Of a DNA stretch of 16,879 nt, positions 7,092 through 15,384 are shown piece after piece. The translations under genes and the position numbers were made by a program. The notes below the pieces were generated by a model that worked only from the letters and a program-made list of their open reading frames with translations, was not told the origin of the DNA and did not search any database. Source of the DNA: an uncultured Mollicutes bacterium (GTDB lineage: Bacteria > Bacillota_I > Bacilli_A > RF39 > UBA660). The stretch spans positions 1 to 16,879 of the forward strand of contig UQQI01000032.1 in NCBI GenBank assembly GCA_900543055.1, given 5' to 3'. Position 1 is the first letter of the stretch. Every line of letters begins with the position of its first letter.

Positions 7092-7841
7092 ATGGAAAAA
7101 GAGAAAAAGAATAAAGGGCTAATTGCTATAGTTATAGTATTGATTTTAGTAATTATTGGGTTAATAGTCTATATTTGCTATGACAAAGAAATTATAAGAA
7201 ATACTAAGAAAGAAGAAATGACTGAAAAATCAAAGAAAGAAACAAATAAAAGTAATAAGGCAGTCGAAGAAAAAGATGAAATAAAGTCATTAGATTTAAC
7301 AAAAAGTTTAAATACAACTAACTATATTTATGAAAATCCAGTTGTTGCAACAACTTCAGCAGGTTTAACTGCCAAAGTAAATAATGATAAAAAAACAGTA
7401 ACTCTAACAATTGATTGGAAAACGTTTGGTCCAATAACATCAGCAACAGCATATTCAAGCGAATCACAAGATTATACAATCAAAGGATTTGATAAAAATG
7501 TAAAAGCCGCATATATTGGAGAACTTGGACAGTCTCCAGTAACACTTACATTATTCTTTATAATGGAAGATGGTACAGTAAGTTATATGCCAATGTTTGT
7601 ACAAGCAACAGATCAAGCAGGAAATATGCGATATGATGTAAACTATACATATGATAAAGACGCATCTGGAAAAGTAACTGGTACTTATTTCCAAGTAAAA
7701 GGATATGTACAAGGAGTAAATGGAGCAGTAGAAATTTATAATGTTGATGAACATCAAATAAATTCAACAGGAGCAAAAACTGCAATTGCAGCAACAAAAG
7801 ATGGTAGTTTCTATGATTTAGTATCAGTAATAAATAATTAG
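7092..7841 (+). CDS. Unrecognised membrane-anchored protein with a beta-rich outer domain
   Basis: 249 residues, no family recognised. A short lysine-rich cytoplasmic start is followed by a strong hydrophobic span (about 9-30), a lysine/glutamate linker (31-66), and an extracellular domain of about 180 residues. That domain is rich in alternating polar/hydrophobic strands and Ser/Thr/Gly/Tyr, typical of a beta-sandwich (for example TVTLTIDWKTFG, 102-113, and YDVNYTYDKDASGK, 181-194). It has no cysteine outside the membrane segment. GAGGAG precedes the ATG at good spacing. Codon use and style match the neighbours. It could be a wall-exposed accessory protein; nothing ties it to the downstream operon, from which a terminator separates it. 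Confidence 0.75.
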   Translation: MEKEKKNKGLIAIVIVLILVIIGLIVYICYDKEIIRNTKKEEMTEKSKKETNKSNKAVEEKDEIKSLDLTKSLNTTNYIYENPVVATTSAGLTAKVNNDKKTVTLTIDWKTFGPITSATAYSSESQDYTIKGFDKNVKAAYIGELGQSPVTLTLFFIMEDGTVSYMPMFVQATDQAGNMRYDVNYTYDKDASGKVTGTYFQVKGYVQGVNGAVEIYNVDEHQINSTGAKTAIAATKDGSFYDLVSVINN

Positions 7842-7850
7842 TGATTTAAT

Positions 7851-7879
7851 GAAAGGTAAACAAAATACCTTTCTTTTTT
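7851..7879 (+). terminator. Intrinsic terminator
   Basis: GAAAGGTA (7851-7858) pairs with TACCTTTC (7866-7873) around a seven-base loop, then six Ts. Confidence 0.85.
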
Positions 7880-7908
7880 AATTTTTTTCTATAAATAAAA
7901 AAAATATA

Positions 7909-7917
7909 TGCTATAAT
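7909..7917 (+). promoter_or_regulatory. Extended -10 promoter of the binding-protein/XpaC/TelA operon
   Basis: TGCTATAAT with a perfect hexamer. An ATG at 7916 overlaps this element, so that codon cannot be in the transcript; this decides the start of the next gene in favour of 7943. Confidence 0.6.
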
Positions 7918-7942
7918 GAATTATAGGAAAGTAGTGGTGAGA

Positions 7943-9574
7943 ATGAATAATAGAAAAATTAGTTTAAATAGTGACAAAAAAACAATAAATATAATTCTTG
8001 TGTTTTTACTGATAATTATATTATTAAAAATAGCAAGTGGTGTCACGGAAAAAGTAAGTGAAATGATTACAAGTTACTCAAATAGTAATGAAATTAATAT
8101 TTTATCTTCTTATGAAAACTCATATATGGAAGATGAAGTTGAAAAATATGCTGAAAAAGAGGGCATAGACGTTAACTTTGAATATATGGGTGATCTTGAT
8201 ATGGTTGATGAATTAAATAAAAATTCTGAATCATATGATGCAGTTTGGATTTCTAATTCTATGTGGTTATACATGTTAGAAAATCCATATTTATACAGTG
8301 ATTCAAAATCAATAAGTATTAGTCCAGTAGTATTTGGTATAAAAGAAAACAAGGCTAAAGAATTAGGATTAACTGATAAAAATGTTACAAATACAGATAT
8401 TATGAATTTAATTAAAGAAAATAAAATAAAATATGTAATGAATTCAGTTACTCAAACTAATACTGGAGCAACGGCATATTTAGGGTTCTTGACATCTCTT
8501 GCAGGAAACCCAGAAGTTTTAACAGAAAGTATGATACATAATGAGTCTTTAATTAATAATTTAAAAGATGTTTTTAAAGGTGTTTCAAGAGTATCAGGAG
8601 ATGAAAGTTATCTTGAAGAAATGTTTTTAAAAAAAGATAATTATGAAGCAATAATTGCGAGTGAGGCTTCTCTTATAAATATAAATAAGAAGCTACAATC
8701 CGAAAATAAAGAACAACTTCATTTAATTTATCCAACTGATGGAGTAGCAATTAATGACTCAGCCTTTGCATTTATTGATAATAAAGAAAACAAAGAAGAT
8801 AATTTCTTAAAGATTCAAAATTATTTACTAAGTAAAAATGGTCAAAAATTACTAGAAAACAATGGTCAAAGAATTTGGTATGGAGGAACTACAACAAACG
8901 CAAATAAAAAGGTCTTCAATAAAGATTGGGGAATAGATACAAATAAATACTTAAATGTTACTAGATTCCCATCTAAAAAAGTAATGACTGAAGCATTAAA
9001 TTTATACATTGAAGAAATGAGAAAACCAACGCATGTAGTATTTTGCCTTGACTATTCAGGTAGTATGTATGGTTCTGGATACGAAGATTTAACAAGTGCC
9101 ATGGAATATATCTTAAATAGGGAAGAAGCATCAAAAGATAAATTACAATTCAGTAAAAAAGATAAGATTACAGTAATTACATTTGGTAATAATATTAAAA
9201 ATGCTTGGACAACAACAGGAGATAACACATCAGACTTAATTCAAAAAATAAAAGACGAAAAAGTCGAAGGCGGAACAGCACTATATGCAGCAATCAAAAA
9301 AGGACTAGTAGAACTTGAAAATGAATCTGATGATTATACAAAAACAATAATTGCAATGACTGATGGAGAAATAAATATTGGTAAGTTTGAAGATTTAAGA
9401 GATTTATATAAATCAGGTTCTTCTAAAATATCAGAAATTCCAATTTATAGTATTACATTTGGTAATGCTAATGAAGCTCAACTTACTCATATAGCAACTC
9501 TAAGTAATGCTAAAGTATTTGACGGAACAAATGATTTATTAGATGCTTTTAAAGAAGTAAGAAGTTATAATTAA
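7943..9574 (+). CDS. Membrane-anchored substrate-binding domain fused to von Willebrand factor A domain
   Basis: 543 residues. A hydrophobic anchor (about 15-34) is followed by a domain (49-320) resembling a periplasmic/extracellular solute-binding protein: an N-terminal strand NEINILSSYE, YDAVWISNSMW (98-108), and GATAYLGFLTSLAGNPE (175-191). Residues 364-541 form a VWA domain with an intact metal-ion-dependent adhesion site: DYSGS (Asp370, Ser372, Ser374), the threonine of GGTALY (Thr445) and TDGE (Asp474). VWA domains bind partners through a metal ion, so the protein may combine ligand sensing with protein docking outside the membrane. It heads a four-gene operon with XpaC- and TelA-family genes. 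There is no lipobox cysteine. A frame start at 7916 is excluded because it overlaps the -10; 7943 has GTGGTGAGA before it. Confidence 0.85.
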   Translation: MNNRKISLNSDKKTINIILVFLLIIILLKIASGVTEKVSEMITSYSNSNEINILSSYENSYMEDEVEKYAEKEGIDVNFEYMGDLDMVDELNKNSESYDAVWISNSMWLYMLENPYLYSDSKSISISPVVFGIKENKAKELGLTDKNVTNTDIMNLIKENKIKYVMNSVTQTNTGATAYLGFLTSLAGNPEVLTESMIHNESLINNLKDVFKGVSRVSGDESYLEEMFLKKDNYEAIIASEASLININKKLQSENKEQLHLIYPTDGVAINDSAFAFIDNKENKEDNFLKIQNYLLSKNGQKLLENNGQRIWYGGTTTNANKKVFNKDWGIDTNKYLNVTRFPSKKVMTEALNLYIEEMRKPTHVVFCLDYSGSMYGSGYEDLTSAMEYILNREEASKDKLQFSKKDKITVITFGNNIKNAWTTTGDNTSDLIQKIKDEKVEGGTALYAAIKKGLVELENESDDYTKTIIAMTDGEINIGKFEDLRDLYKSGSSKISEIPIYSITFGNANEAQLTHIATLSNAKVFDGTNDLLDAFKEVRSYN

Positions 9575-9583
9575 GGTGATAAT

Positions 9584-10207
9584 ATGAAAAATAGTGAAGT
9601 AGTATCAGCCGTTGTTGGAGGAACATTTTTTGCAGTACCATATCTTGCATTAAGTATTCCACTTCTTCCGTCACTAGCAATAGGCGCCGCAGCATTTGCT
9701 GCAGGAGAACTTGTCTTCAAAACCGATGTAGTTCAAACATTAAAAGAATCAAATGTATCGTTATATGAAACATTAGAACTTGCTAAAAATCAAAACAAAC
9801 ATATATTAGAAATGATTCTAAAAATTGAAAATGAAGACTTAAGAAAAGATTTAAATGAAATAAATAGTACAATAGCAAAAATAATAACAACAATTGAAAA
9901 AAATCCAGAAAAAGTAAAAAAATTAAAGAACTTTTTTGATTACTACCTACCAGTAACAGTAAAACTTGTAGATAGATATGATGAAATAGAAAATCAAAAA
10001 ATAAACTCAGAAGAAGAAAAAAACTTTAATACAACAACAGAAAAAACAATTAAAGAAATAAATGGGGTTTTTAAACAATTTTTAAACATTTTATATCAAT
10101 CAGATATGAATGATACAAATGTTGAAATAAAAGTATTAAATTCAATGCTAAAAGCAGATGGATTAAGTAAAAATGAGTTGAAAGTAGAGGGTAAAAACGA
10201 TGAATAA
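9584..10207 (+). CDS. xpaC: XpaC-family protein (5-bromo-4-chloroindolyl phosphate hydrolysis family)
   Basis: 207 residues, matching the ~200 of XpaC. A hydrophobic, glycine/alanine-rich N-terminus (about 8-45) probably forms one or two membrane helices, with the remainder helical and cytoplasmic. The KLKNFFDYYLPVTVKLVDRY stretch and the C-terminal DTNVEIKVLNSMLKADG match the family pattern. The name comes from a colour reaction in B. subtilis and the true function is not established. XpaC homologues are commonly encoded next to TelA (YaaN) homologues, as here with one gene between. AAGGTGAT overlaps the previous stop and serves as RBS; the next gene starts inside its last codons, so the operon is translationally coupled. 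Confidence 0.75.
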   Translation: MKNSEVVSAVVGGTFFAVPYLALSIPLLPSLAIGAAAFAAGELVFKTDVVQTLKESNVSLYETLELAKNQNKHILEMILKIENEDLRKDLNEINSTIAKIITTIEKNPEKVKKLKNFFDYYLPVTVKLVDRYDEIENQKINSEEEKNFNTTTEKTIKEINGVFKQFLNILYQSDMNDTNVEIKVLNSMLKADGLSKNELKVEGKNDE

Positions 10208-11396
10208 GAAACAAATTATTGGTATATCTATCTTTGTAGCACTTATTGTATTAATTGTAGGTATCAAGGCAGTCACTGGTTCAAGTGATGATGCTAAAAA
10301 GAAAAATTTAACTACAGTATATGTTGCAACAGGTGGAGGAAAAGAAGATTTTATTTCTGATACAGACATTATTAAAATACTTGAAAAAAAATATAAATTA
10401 AATGTTGTATATGATTCTTGGAGTAATGGTAAAACAGTATCAAAACCACTTATTAGAGAATCTGTAGGTTTAGGAAATAAAGAAATAATTGATAAAATAT
10501 CAAATGGTGAAAATGTAACAATAAACACAGATGGAGCAACTAAGTACGATGCATTATTTACATCTGATCAAAGATTTTATGATTATTATAAATTAAGTCC
10601 AAATAAAGAAAAAGGTGAAAGTGATAGATACACAGTCTTAAATGGTGGACTTGCTCTATATACTCCTATTGTTATTTATTCTTGGAAAGATGTAGCAACT
10701 AAATTAGAAACAGAAGGAATTGTATCAAAAGGAGAAGATAAAATTTATTATATTACTGATATGAATAAACTAATAAACTACATTCTTGATGGAAAAAAAT
10801 GGAGTGATTTAGGTTTAACTGATTTATATGGAAATATAAATATTGCATCAACTGACCCAGTTTCATCATCTCCAGGAGCAACATATTATGGATTATTATT
10901 ATCTATTTTAAGTAATGGTAATATAAATGATGAAAATATTGATACAAATCTAGAAAAATTAAAAACATTCTATCAAAAATCAGGTTATATGAATAACACG
11001 CCAGCAGACTTATTTGAAAGATACTTAAAAACAGGTATGGGTGGAGAACCAATGATTGTTGATTATGAGAAAAGTTTAATTGAATTTGCAATTTCAAATC
11101 CAGATGGATATAAACAAGTAAAAAGTGATATGGTTATGATGTATCCAAAACCAACTATTTGGAATACACACTGCTTAGCAGCATTCTCAGACTCTGGATT
11201 AAAATTATATAAAGCATTACAAGATGAAGAAATACAAAAAATTGCCTGGGAAAAATATGGATATAGAACAGGATTTACTGGTTCAAATTATTCTGCATCA
11301 AAAATTGGTGTAACAGTACCAAGTACATTAAAGAGTACTGTTTCAAGTTTAAAAATGGATTATTATAATAAATTAATAGAGTACTTATCAAAATAG
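10200..11396 (+). CDS. Membrane-anchored substrate-binding protein, paralogue of the SBP-VWA domain
   Basis: 398 residues. The anchor is at about 6-24, followed by one solute-binding-like domain. It shares landmarks with the first gene of the operon: YDALFTSDQRFYDYY (against YDAVWISNSMW), SSSPGATYYGLLLSILSNGN (against TNTGATAYLGFLTSLAGN), MIVDYEKSLIE (against IIASEASLI) and MMYPKPTIWNTHCLAAFS (against IYPTDGVAINDSAFAFID). It therefore looks like a duplicated domain without the VWA part. No permease or ATPase genes accompany it, so import through an ABC transporter is not supported locally. The start overlaps the xpaC stop; AGAGGG at 10186-10191 is the RBS. The ligand is unknown. Confidence 0.8.
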   Translation: MNKKQIIGISIFVALIVLIVGIKAVTGSSDDAKKKNLTTVYVATGGGKEDFISDTDIIKILEKKYKLNVVYDSWSNGKTVSKPLIRESVGLGNKEIIDKISNGENVTINTDGATKYDALFTSDQRFYDYYKLSPNKEKGESDRYTVLNGGLALYTPIVIYSWKDVATKLETEGIVSKGEDKIYYITDMNKLINYILDGKKWSDLGLTDLYGNINIASTDPVSSSPGATYYGLLLSILSNGNINDENIDTNLEKLKTFYQKSGYMNNTPADLFERYLKTGMGGEPMIVDYEKSLIEFAISNPDGYKQVKSDMVMMYPKPTIWNTHCLAAFSDSGLKLYKALQDEEIQKIAWEKYGYRTGFTGSNYSASKIGVTVPSTLKSTVSSLKMDYYNKLIEYLSK

Positions 11397-11407
11397 GGAG
11401 GATAAAA

Positions 11408-12562
11408 ATGAGTGCAATAGAATTACAAGTAGAAAAGAAAGATGATGAAAAAGTATTAGAACTTGCAAAAGAAGGAAAAGTAACAGAAGAAAAAATAGAA
11501 AAGTCATTAAATTATGATGAGTTAACAGAAGAAGAAAAGAAAGCAGTAGATGACTTTAATAAACAAATTGATGTTTTTGATTCAACTCAAATTCTTCAAT
11601 ATGGAGCTGCTGCTCAAAATAAAATATCAAGTTTTTCAGATTCAGTTTTAGAAGATGTAAAAACAAAATCAACTGGAGAAGTTGGTGACTTACTTGCAGA
11701 TTTGGTTTCAGAAATAAAAGGCTTTGATGGTTCAATAGCTGAACCTAAAGGACTTGCAAAAATATTTAGTAATGCTAAAAAACAATTGAATAAAATTGTT
11801 GCTAAATATAGTAAAATTGAATCTAATATAGATGGTATTGAAAAAGGATTAGATAAAAGTAAAATCAAACTTTTAAAAGATGTATCTATGTTTGATGAAA
11901 TGTATCAAAAAAACTTAGAGTATTTTAAAGAAATTTCATTGTATATTATTGCAGGAGAAAGAAAACTTGATGAATTAAAAAACGTAGTTTTACCTGAATT
12001 GAAGAAAAAAGCAGAAGAAACACAAGAGCAAATGGATATTCAAAAAGTTCAAGATATGGAAGCACAAATCAATAGATTTGAAAAGAAATTACATGATTTA
12101 AAAACAACAAGAATTATTTCTATTCAAATGGCACCACAAATTAGATTAATTCAAAATAATGATGCAGAACTAGTTGAAAAGATTCAAAGTTCACTTACAA
12201 ACACAATTCCATTATGGAAAAATCAAATGGTACTAGCTCTTGGTATTAGTAATGCTAAAACTGCATTAAAACAACAACAAGCTGTATCACAATTAACAAA
12301 TGACATGTTAGTTAAGAATAGTGAAACATTAAAACAAGGAACATTAGATATTGCTAAAGAAAGTGAAAGAGCAATCGTAGATATCGCAACTCTTAAGAAA
12401 ACTAATCAAGATTTAATTGAAACATTAGATGGAGTAATTAAGATTCATGAAGAAGGACGTGCTAAACGTCAAGAAGCAGAAGTTGAATTACAAAATATTG
12501 AGAAAGAACTAAAAGATAAAATTTTAGAAATTCATGTAAAACCAACTTCTGAAGAAAAATAA
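11408..12562 (+). CDS. telA: TelA-family toxic anion resistance protein (YaaN-like)
   Basis: 384 residues, the usual family length. It is almost entirely helical, with long coiled-coil stretches (about 150-240 and 325-380). Family hallmarks are the middle part MAPQIRLIQNNDAELVEKIQ and the C-terminal SERAIVDIATLKKTNQDLIE and EGRAKRQEAEVELQNIE. It has no signal peptide or membrane span, so it acts in the cytoplasm or at the inner membrane face. TelA/KlaA was named for tellurite resistance, but chromosomal homologues are more broadly tied to envelope and antimicrobial stress; the mechanism is not known. It is the last gene of the operon, 11 bases after the previous one, with GGGAGG as RBS, and is followed by a strong terminator. 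Confidence 0.9.
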   Translation: MSAIELQVEKKDDEKVLELAKEGKVTEEKIEKSLNYDELTEEEKKAVDDFNKQIDVFDSTQILQYGAAAQNKISSFSDSVLEDVKTKSTGEVGDLLADLVSEIKGFDGSIAEPKGLAKIFSNAKKQLNKIVAKYSKIESNIDGIEKGLDKSKIKLLKDVSMFDEMYQKNLEYFKEISLYIIAGERKLDELKNVVLPELKKKAEETQEQMDIQKVQDMEAQINRFEKKLHDLKTTRIISIQMAPQIRLIQNNDAELVEKIQSSLTNTIPLWKNQMVLALGISNAKTALKQQQAVSQLTNDMLVKNSETLKQGTLDIAKESERAIVDIATLKKTNQDLIETLDGVIKIHEEGRAKRQEAEVELQNIEKELKDKILEIHVKPTSEEK

Positions 12563-12593
12563 AAGTGTAAAATTTAGTTTTTTACACTTTTTT
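12561..12593 (+). terminator. Strong intrinsic terminator after telA
   Basis: A 12-bp stem (12561-12572 with 12580-12591) around a seven-base loop, ending in a run of six Ts. It begins within the TAA stop and closes the four-gene operon. Confidence 0.85.
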
Positions 12594-12605
12594 CTTTGCT
12601 TATTA

Positions 12606-12614
12606 TGATATTAT
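12606..12614 (+). promoter_or_regulatory. Putative extended -10 promoter of the AAA+ operon
   Basis: TGATATTAT, a one-mismatch hexamer with TG extension, sits 22 bases before the start codon. The leader would be very short, with AAGGTGGG (12623-12630) as RBS. Confidence 0.4.
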
Positions 12615-12635
12615 ATATAAGTAAGGTGGGATATT

Positions 12636-14216
12636 ATGAATAATGAAATGTTTAATGATATATATAAAGATTTCTTTAATAAAGAGTACAAAAATAATGA
12701 AAGTACTAAAAATGATGAGCAAAGTGATATAAAAGAATTACAAGAAGAATTTAATATTGAGGATATAGAAAATTTATTTATTGATGGCGACTCAAAAGAA
12801 TTATTAAAAAAAATTGTTATATATATGGAAAGTTATAATAATAAAGAAGAACGAAATTATATAACTTTTAATATTAAAATAGAAGGTACCGATAAAGAAA
12901 CAACAAATAAGATAATTAATATAATAAAATATTTTAGTAAAAAATATAATTATACAAAAAATAATAATTATAAAGAATTATCTCTTTTTAAAATAGAAAA
13001 AGAAGAAGAAATAACTTCAATTTATGAAAATGGAATAATTAGTATTAATAGTTTAGATGCACTTAACTTAAAAGATATCAATTTTAAAAAGAAATTTTTC
13101 TATTTATTAGGTGAACAGTTAGTGAATAATTCTATAACTTTTATAAGTGCTAAAAAAGAAGAATTAGATGAATTTTTGTTAAATGACGATAAATTGTCAA
13201 AAGAATATTTTATTTTTAACATTAAAGAAATAAAGCCATCTATAAATGATATATATAATGAATTAACAAGCAAAATAAATATAAGTGATGAATTTAATGT
13301 AGAATTGCTTGACTATATTACAAATACTTTTGTTAAGTCAGAAGAAGATTATACAACATATACTAATAATTTATATAAATATATTTCTTTTAATAAAAAA
13401 TTACCTGAGACAGAGTTAACAAGATCAATAGATGAAGTGTTTAGTGAATTAAATGAATTAGTAGGTCTAGATAAAGTAAAAACATCACTTAACGACTTAG
13501 TTGATTTAATTACATTAAAAAATAAGACAAAAGGTGATTTAAAAATAAATAATGTTAATTTACATATGTTATTTTTAGGAAATCCAGGAACTGGTAAAAC
13601 AACTGTTGCTAGATTAATTGCAGACGTACTATATAATTTAGGTTATATAAAGCAAAATAAGTTGATAGAGGTATCATCAAAAGATTTAGTTGCAGAATAT
13701 GTTGGACAAACTGCAGTAAAAACGATGGATATTGTAAATAAAGCAATGGGTGGAATATTATTTATTGACGAGGCTTATGCTTTATCTACTAAAAACAATG
13801 ATAATTCATATAATGCCGATGCAATCGCAACCCTTATAAAAGCAATGGAAGACTATCGAGATAACTTAGTAGTAATATTTGCAGGTTATACAAAAGAAAT
13901 GCAAGACTTTATAGATTCAAATTCAGGTATTGCTTCTCGTATTGGATATACTTTAGAATTTGAAGACTATACAAATGATGAATTAAAACAAATATTTAAG
14001 AATATGGTAGTAAAAAGTGGCTTTACACTAGAAGAAGATGCTCTAGAAGAAGTAGACAGACTAATAAATGAAAATAGAAATACTAAGAACTTTGGAAATG
14101 CAAGATTTATTAGAAATGTATACGAAAAAACAGTTATTAATCATGCAAAGAATACAAAAAATAATAAGAAAAAATCTATATTAAAGACAATTACTAAAAA
14201 AGATATAACTTATTAG
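12636..14216 (+). CDS. CbxX/CfqX (SpoVK-like) AAA+ ATPase with a degenerate second AAA+ module
   Basis: 526 residues. The C-terminal AAA+ module (about 270-510) is complete: Walker A GNPGTGKT (315-322), Walker B ILFIDEA (374-380), arginine finger in GIASRIGYT (Arg435) and sensor 2 in FGNARFIRN (Arg490). It belongs with the CbxX/SpoVK/EccA-type hexameric ATPases, which remodel protein partners. Residues about 75-255 look like a second copy that has lost catalysis: EGTDKETTNKI aligns with the P-loop stretch, GIISINSLDAL with GILFIDEAYAL, and NSITFISAKKEELDEFL with NLVVIFAGYTKEMQDFI. The first ~70 residues are acidic and probably disordered. It is the first gene of a five-gene unit and directly follows the SBP/XpaC/TelA operon, which suggests it may remodel a component of that system (inference). 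Confidence 0.9.
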   Translation: MNNEMFNDIYKDFFNKEYKNNESTKNDEQSDIKELQEEFNIEDIENLFIDGDSKELLKKIVIYMESYNNKEERNYITFNIKIEGTDKETTNKIINIIKYFSKKYNYTKNNNYKELSLFKIEKEEEITSIYENGIISINSLDALNLKDINFKKKFFYLLGEQLVNNSITFISAKKEELDEFLLNDDKLSKEYFIFNIKEIKPSINDIYNELTSKINISDEFNVELLDYITNTFVKSEEDYTTYTNNLYKYISFNKKLPETELTRSIDEVFSELNELVGLDKVKTSLNDLVDLITLKNKTKGDLKINNVNLHMLFLGNPGTGKTTVARLIADVLYNLGYIKQNKLIEVSSKDLVAEYVGQTAVKTMDIVNKAMGGILFIDEAYALSTKNNDNSYNADAIATLIKAMEDYRDNLVVIFAGYTKEMQDFIDSNSGIASRIGYTLEFEDYTNDELKQIFKNMVVKSGFTLEEDALEEVDRLINENRNTKNFGNARFIRNVYEKTVINHAKNTKNNKKKSILKTITKKDITY

Positions 14217-14228
14217 AAAGGAAAACTT

Positions 14229-15143
14229 ATGAATAAATCAGTAAAAAAGCAACTTACAAAAGCTTTATTAGTATTAATTATATTGGTTTCTGGATATTTC
14301 TATACAACATATTTTGATAATAAAAATATAACTAAAGATGTAACAACAAATGTAAAACAAACTATAAATGAATCATCATCTAATTTGAAAATTTATTTTG
14401 TAGATGTTGGTCAAGCAGACTGTATATTAATAAACGATAATAACGAATATAGTTTAATCGATGCCGGAAACAATGAAGATGGAGAAAAAATAGTTAAATA
14501 TTTTAAAGATTTAGGAATAACAAAATTTAAATATGTATTTGGAACTCATGCTCACGAGGATCACATTGGAGGAATGGACAATATAATTGAAAACTTCCAA
14601 ATAGAACACTTTTATATGCCAGATGTAATTACAACAACAAGAACATTTGAAGAAGTTTTAGATGCTTTAGAGGAGAAAAGCATTGCTTTTGAAACACCTG
14701 AAGAAGACGAAAACCTAACATTTAGTGATACTGTTTTTAAAGTATTGCATGTTGGTAAGGATAAGAGAGATTTGAATGATACATCGATTGTTTTAAAATT
14801 AACTTATAAAAATACATCATACTTATTCATGGGAGATGCAACAAGTAGTGTAGAAAAAGATATTCTCGATAAAGATGTAAAAAGTGACGTTTTAAAAGTA
14901 GGCCATCACGGATCACAATATTCATCAACTATATCATTCTTAAAGAAAGCATCTCCAAAATATGCTATAATAGAAGTCGGAAAAAATAATAGTTATAATC
15001 ATCCAAAAGAAGTAACATTAAAAAAACTAGAAGATTTAGGAACAAAAATATATCGTACAGATGAAGATGGTACTATAATACTAACTTCAGATGGAGAAAA
15101 CATGTCATTTGAAACAGTAAAAACAGATACAAATGGAGGATAA
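14229..15143 (+). CDS. ComEC/Rec2-like metallo-beta-lactamase-fold hydrolase, membrane-anchored
   Basis: 304 residues. A basic start and hydrophobic segment (about 11-28) anchor or export the protein. The hydrolase domain (52-290) has the metal-binding motif THAHEDHIGG (His107, His109, Asp111, His112), a further ligand in MGDAT (Asp203) and the GHHGS motif (226-230) typical of the ComEC C-terminal domain family. The ComEC channel part is absent. Stand-alone members occur widely in Firmicutes, often with a DUF3006 gene, as here; the substrate (possibly nucleic acid) is not established. AAAGGA at 14217-14222 is the RBS; the ATG is 12 bases after the ATPase stop. Confidence 0.9.
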   Translation: MNKSVKKQLTKALLVLIILVSGYFYTTYFDNKNITKDVTTNVKQTINESSSNLKIYFVDVGQADCILINDNNEYSLIDAGNNEDGEKIVKYFKDLGITKFKYVFGTHAHEDHIGGMDNIIENFQIEHFYMPDVITTTRTFEEVLDALEEKSIAFETPEEDENLTFSDTVFKVLHVGKDKRDLNDTSIVLKLTYKNTSYLFMGDATSSVEKDILDKDVKSDVLKVGHHGSQYSSTISFLKKASPKYAIIEVGKNNSYNHPKEVTLKKLEDLGTKIYRTDEDGTIILTSDGENMSFETVKTDTNGG

Positions 15144-15144
15144 T

Positions 15145-15384
15145 ATGAAATATGCGGTTGATGAAATAATTGATAACATTGTAACTCTTGAAGATATTGA
15201 AACAAAAGAAAAAAAATATATAGAAAAAGACGTATTACCAGAAGACATTTATGATGGAGCAATACTAATTTATGAAGATAACACTTATAAATTAGATATT
15301 TCGGAAGAAACATTAAGAAGAAAAAGAATAATAGAAAAATTAAATAGATTAAAAAATATAAAAAGAAGCGATGACAATGAGTAA
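15145..15384 (+). CDS. DUF3006 family small protein
   Basis: 79 residues. The N-terminus MKYAVDEIIDNIVTLEDIET, followed by the VLPEDIYDGAILI stretch (32-44), has the pattern of DUF3006, a short beta-rich domain usually encoded beside ComEC-like hydrolases. The C-terminus is a basic helix. The frame opens at 15133 inside the upstream gene, but GGAGGAT (15135-15141) is the RBS for the ATG at 15145, which follows the upstream stop in TAATATG. The next gene starts inside its last 14 bases. Confidence 0.8.
   Translation: MKYAVDEIIDNIVTLEDIETKEKKYIEKDVLPEDIYDGAILIYEDNTYKLDISEETLRRKRIIEKLNRLKNIKRSDDNE

Noticed and set aside
7916..7942. Upstream start for the SBP-VWA gene
   Set aside because: The ATG overlaps the TATAAT of the promoter, so it would not be transcribed.
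10163..10528. Minus-strand open frame of about 120 codons opposite the SBP gene
   Set aside because: It lies fully against well-supported coding sequence, has no RBS, and its protein is a low-complexity hydrophobic shadow.
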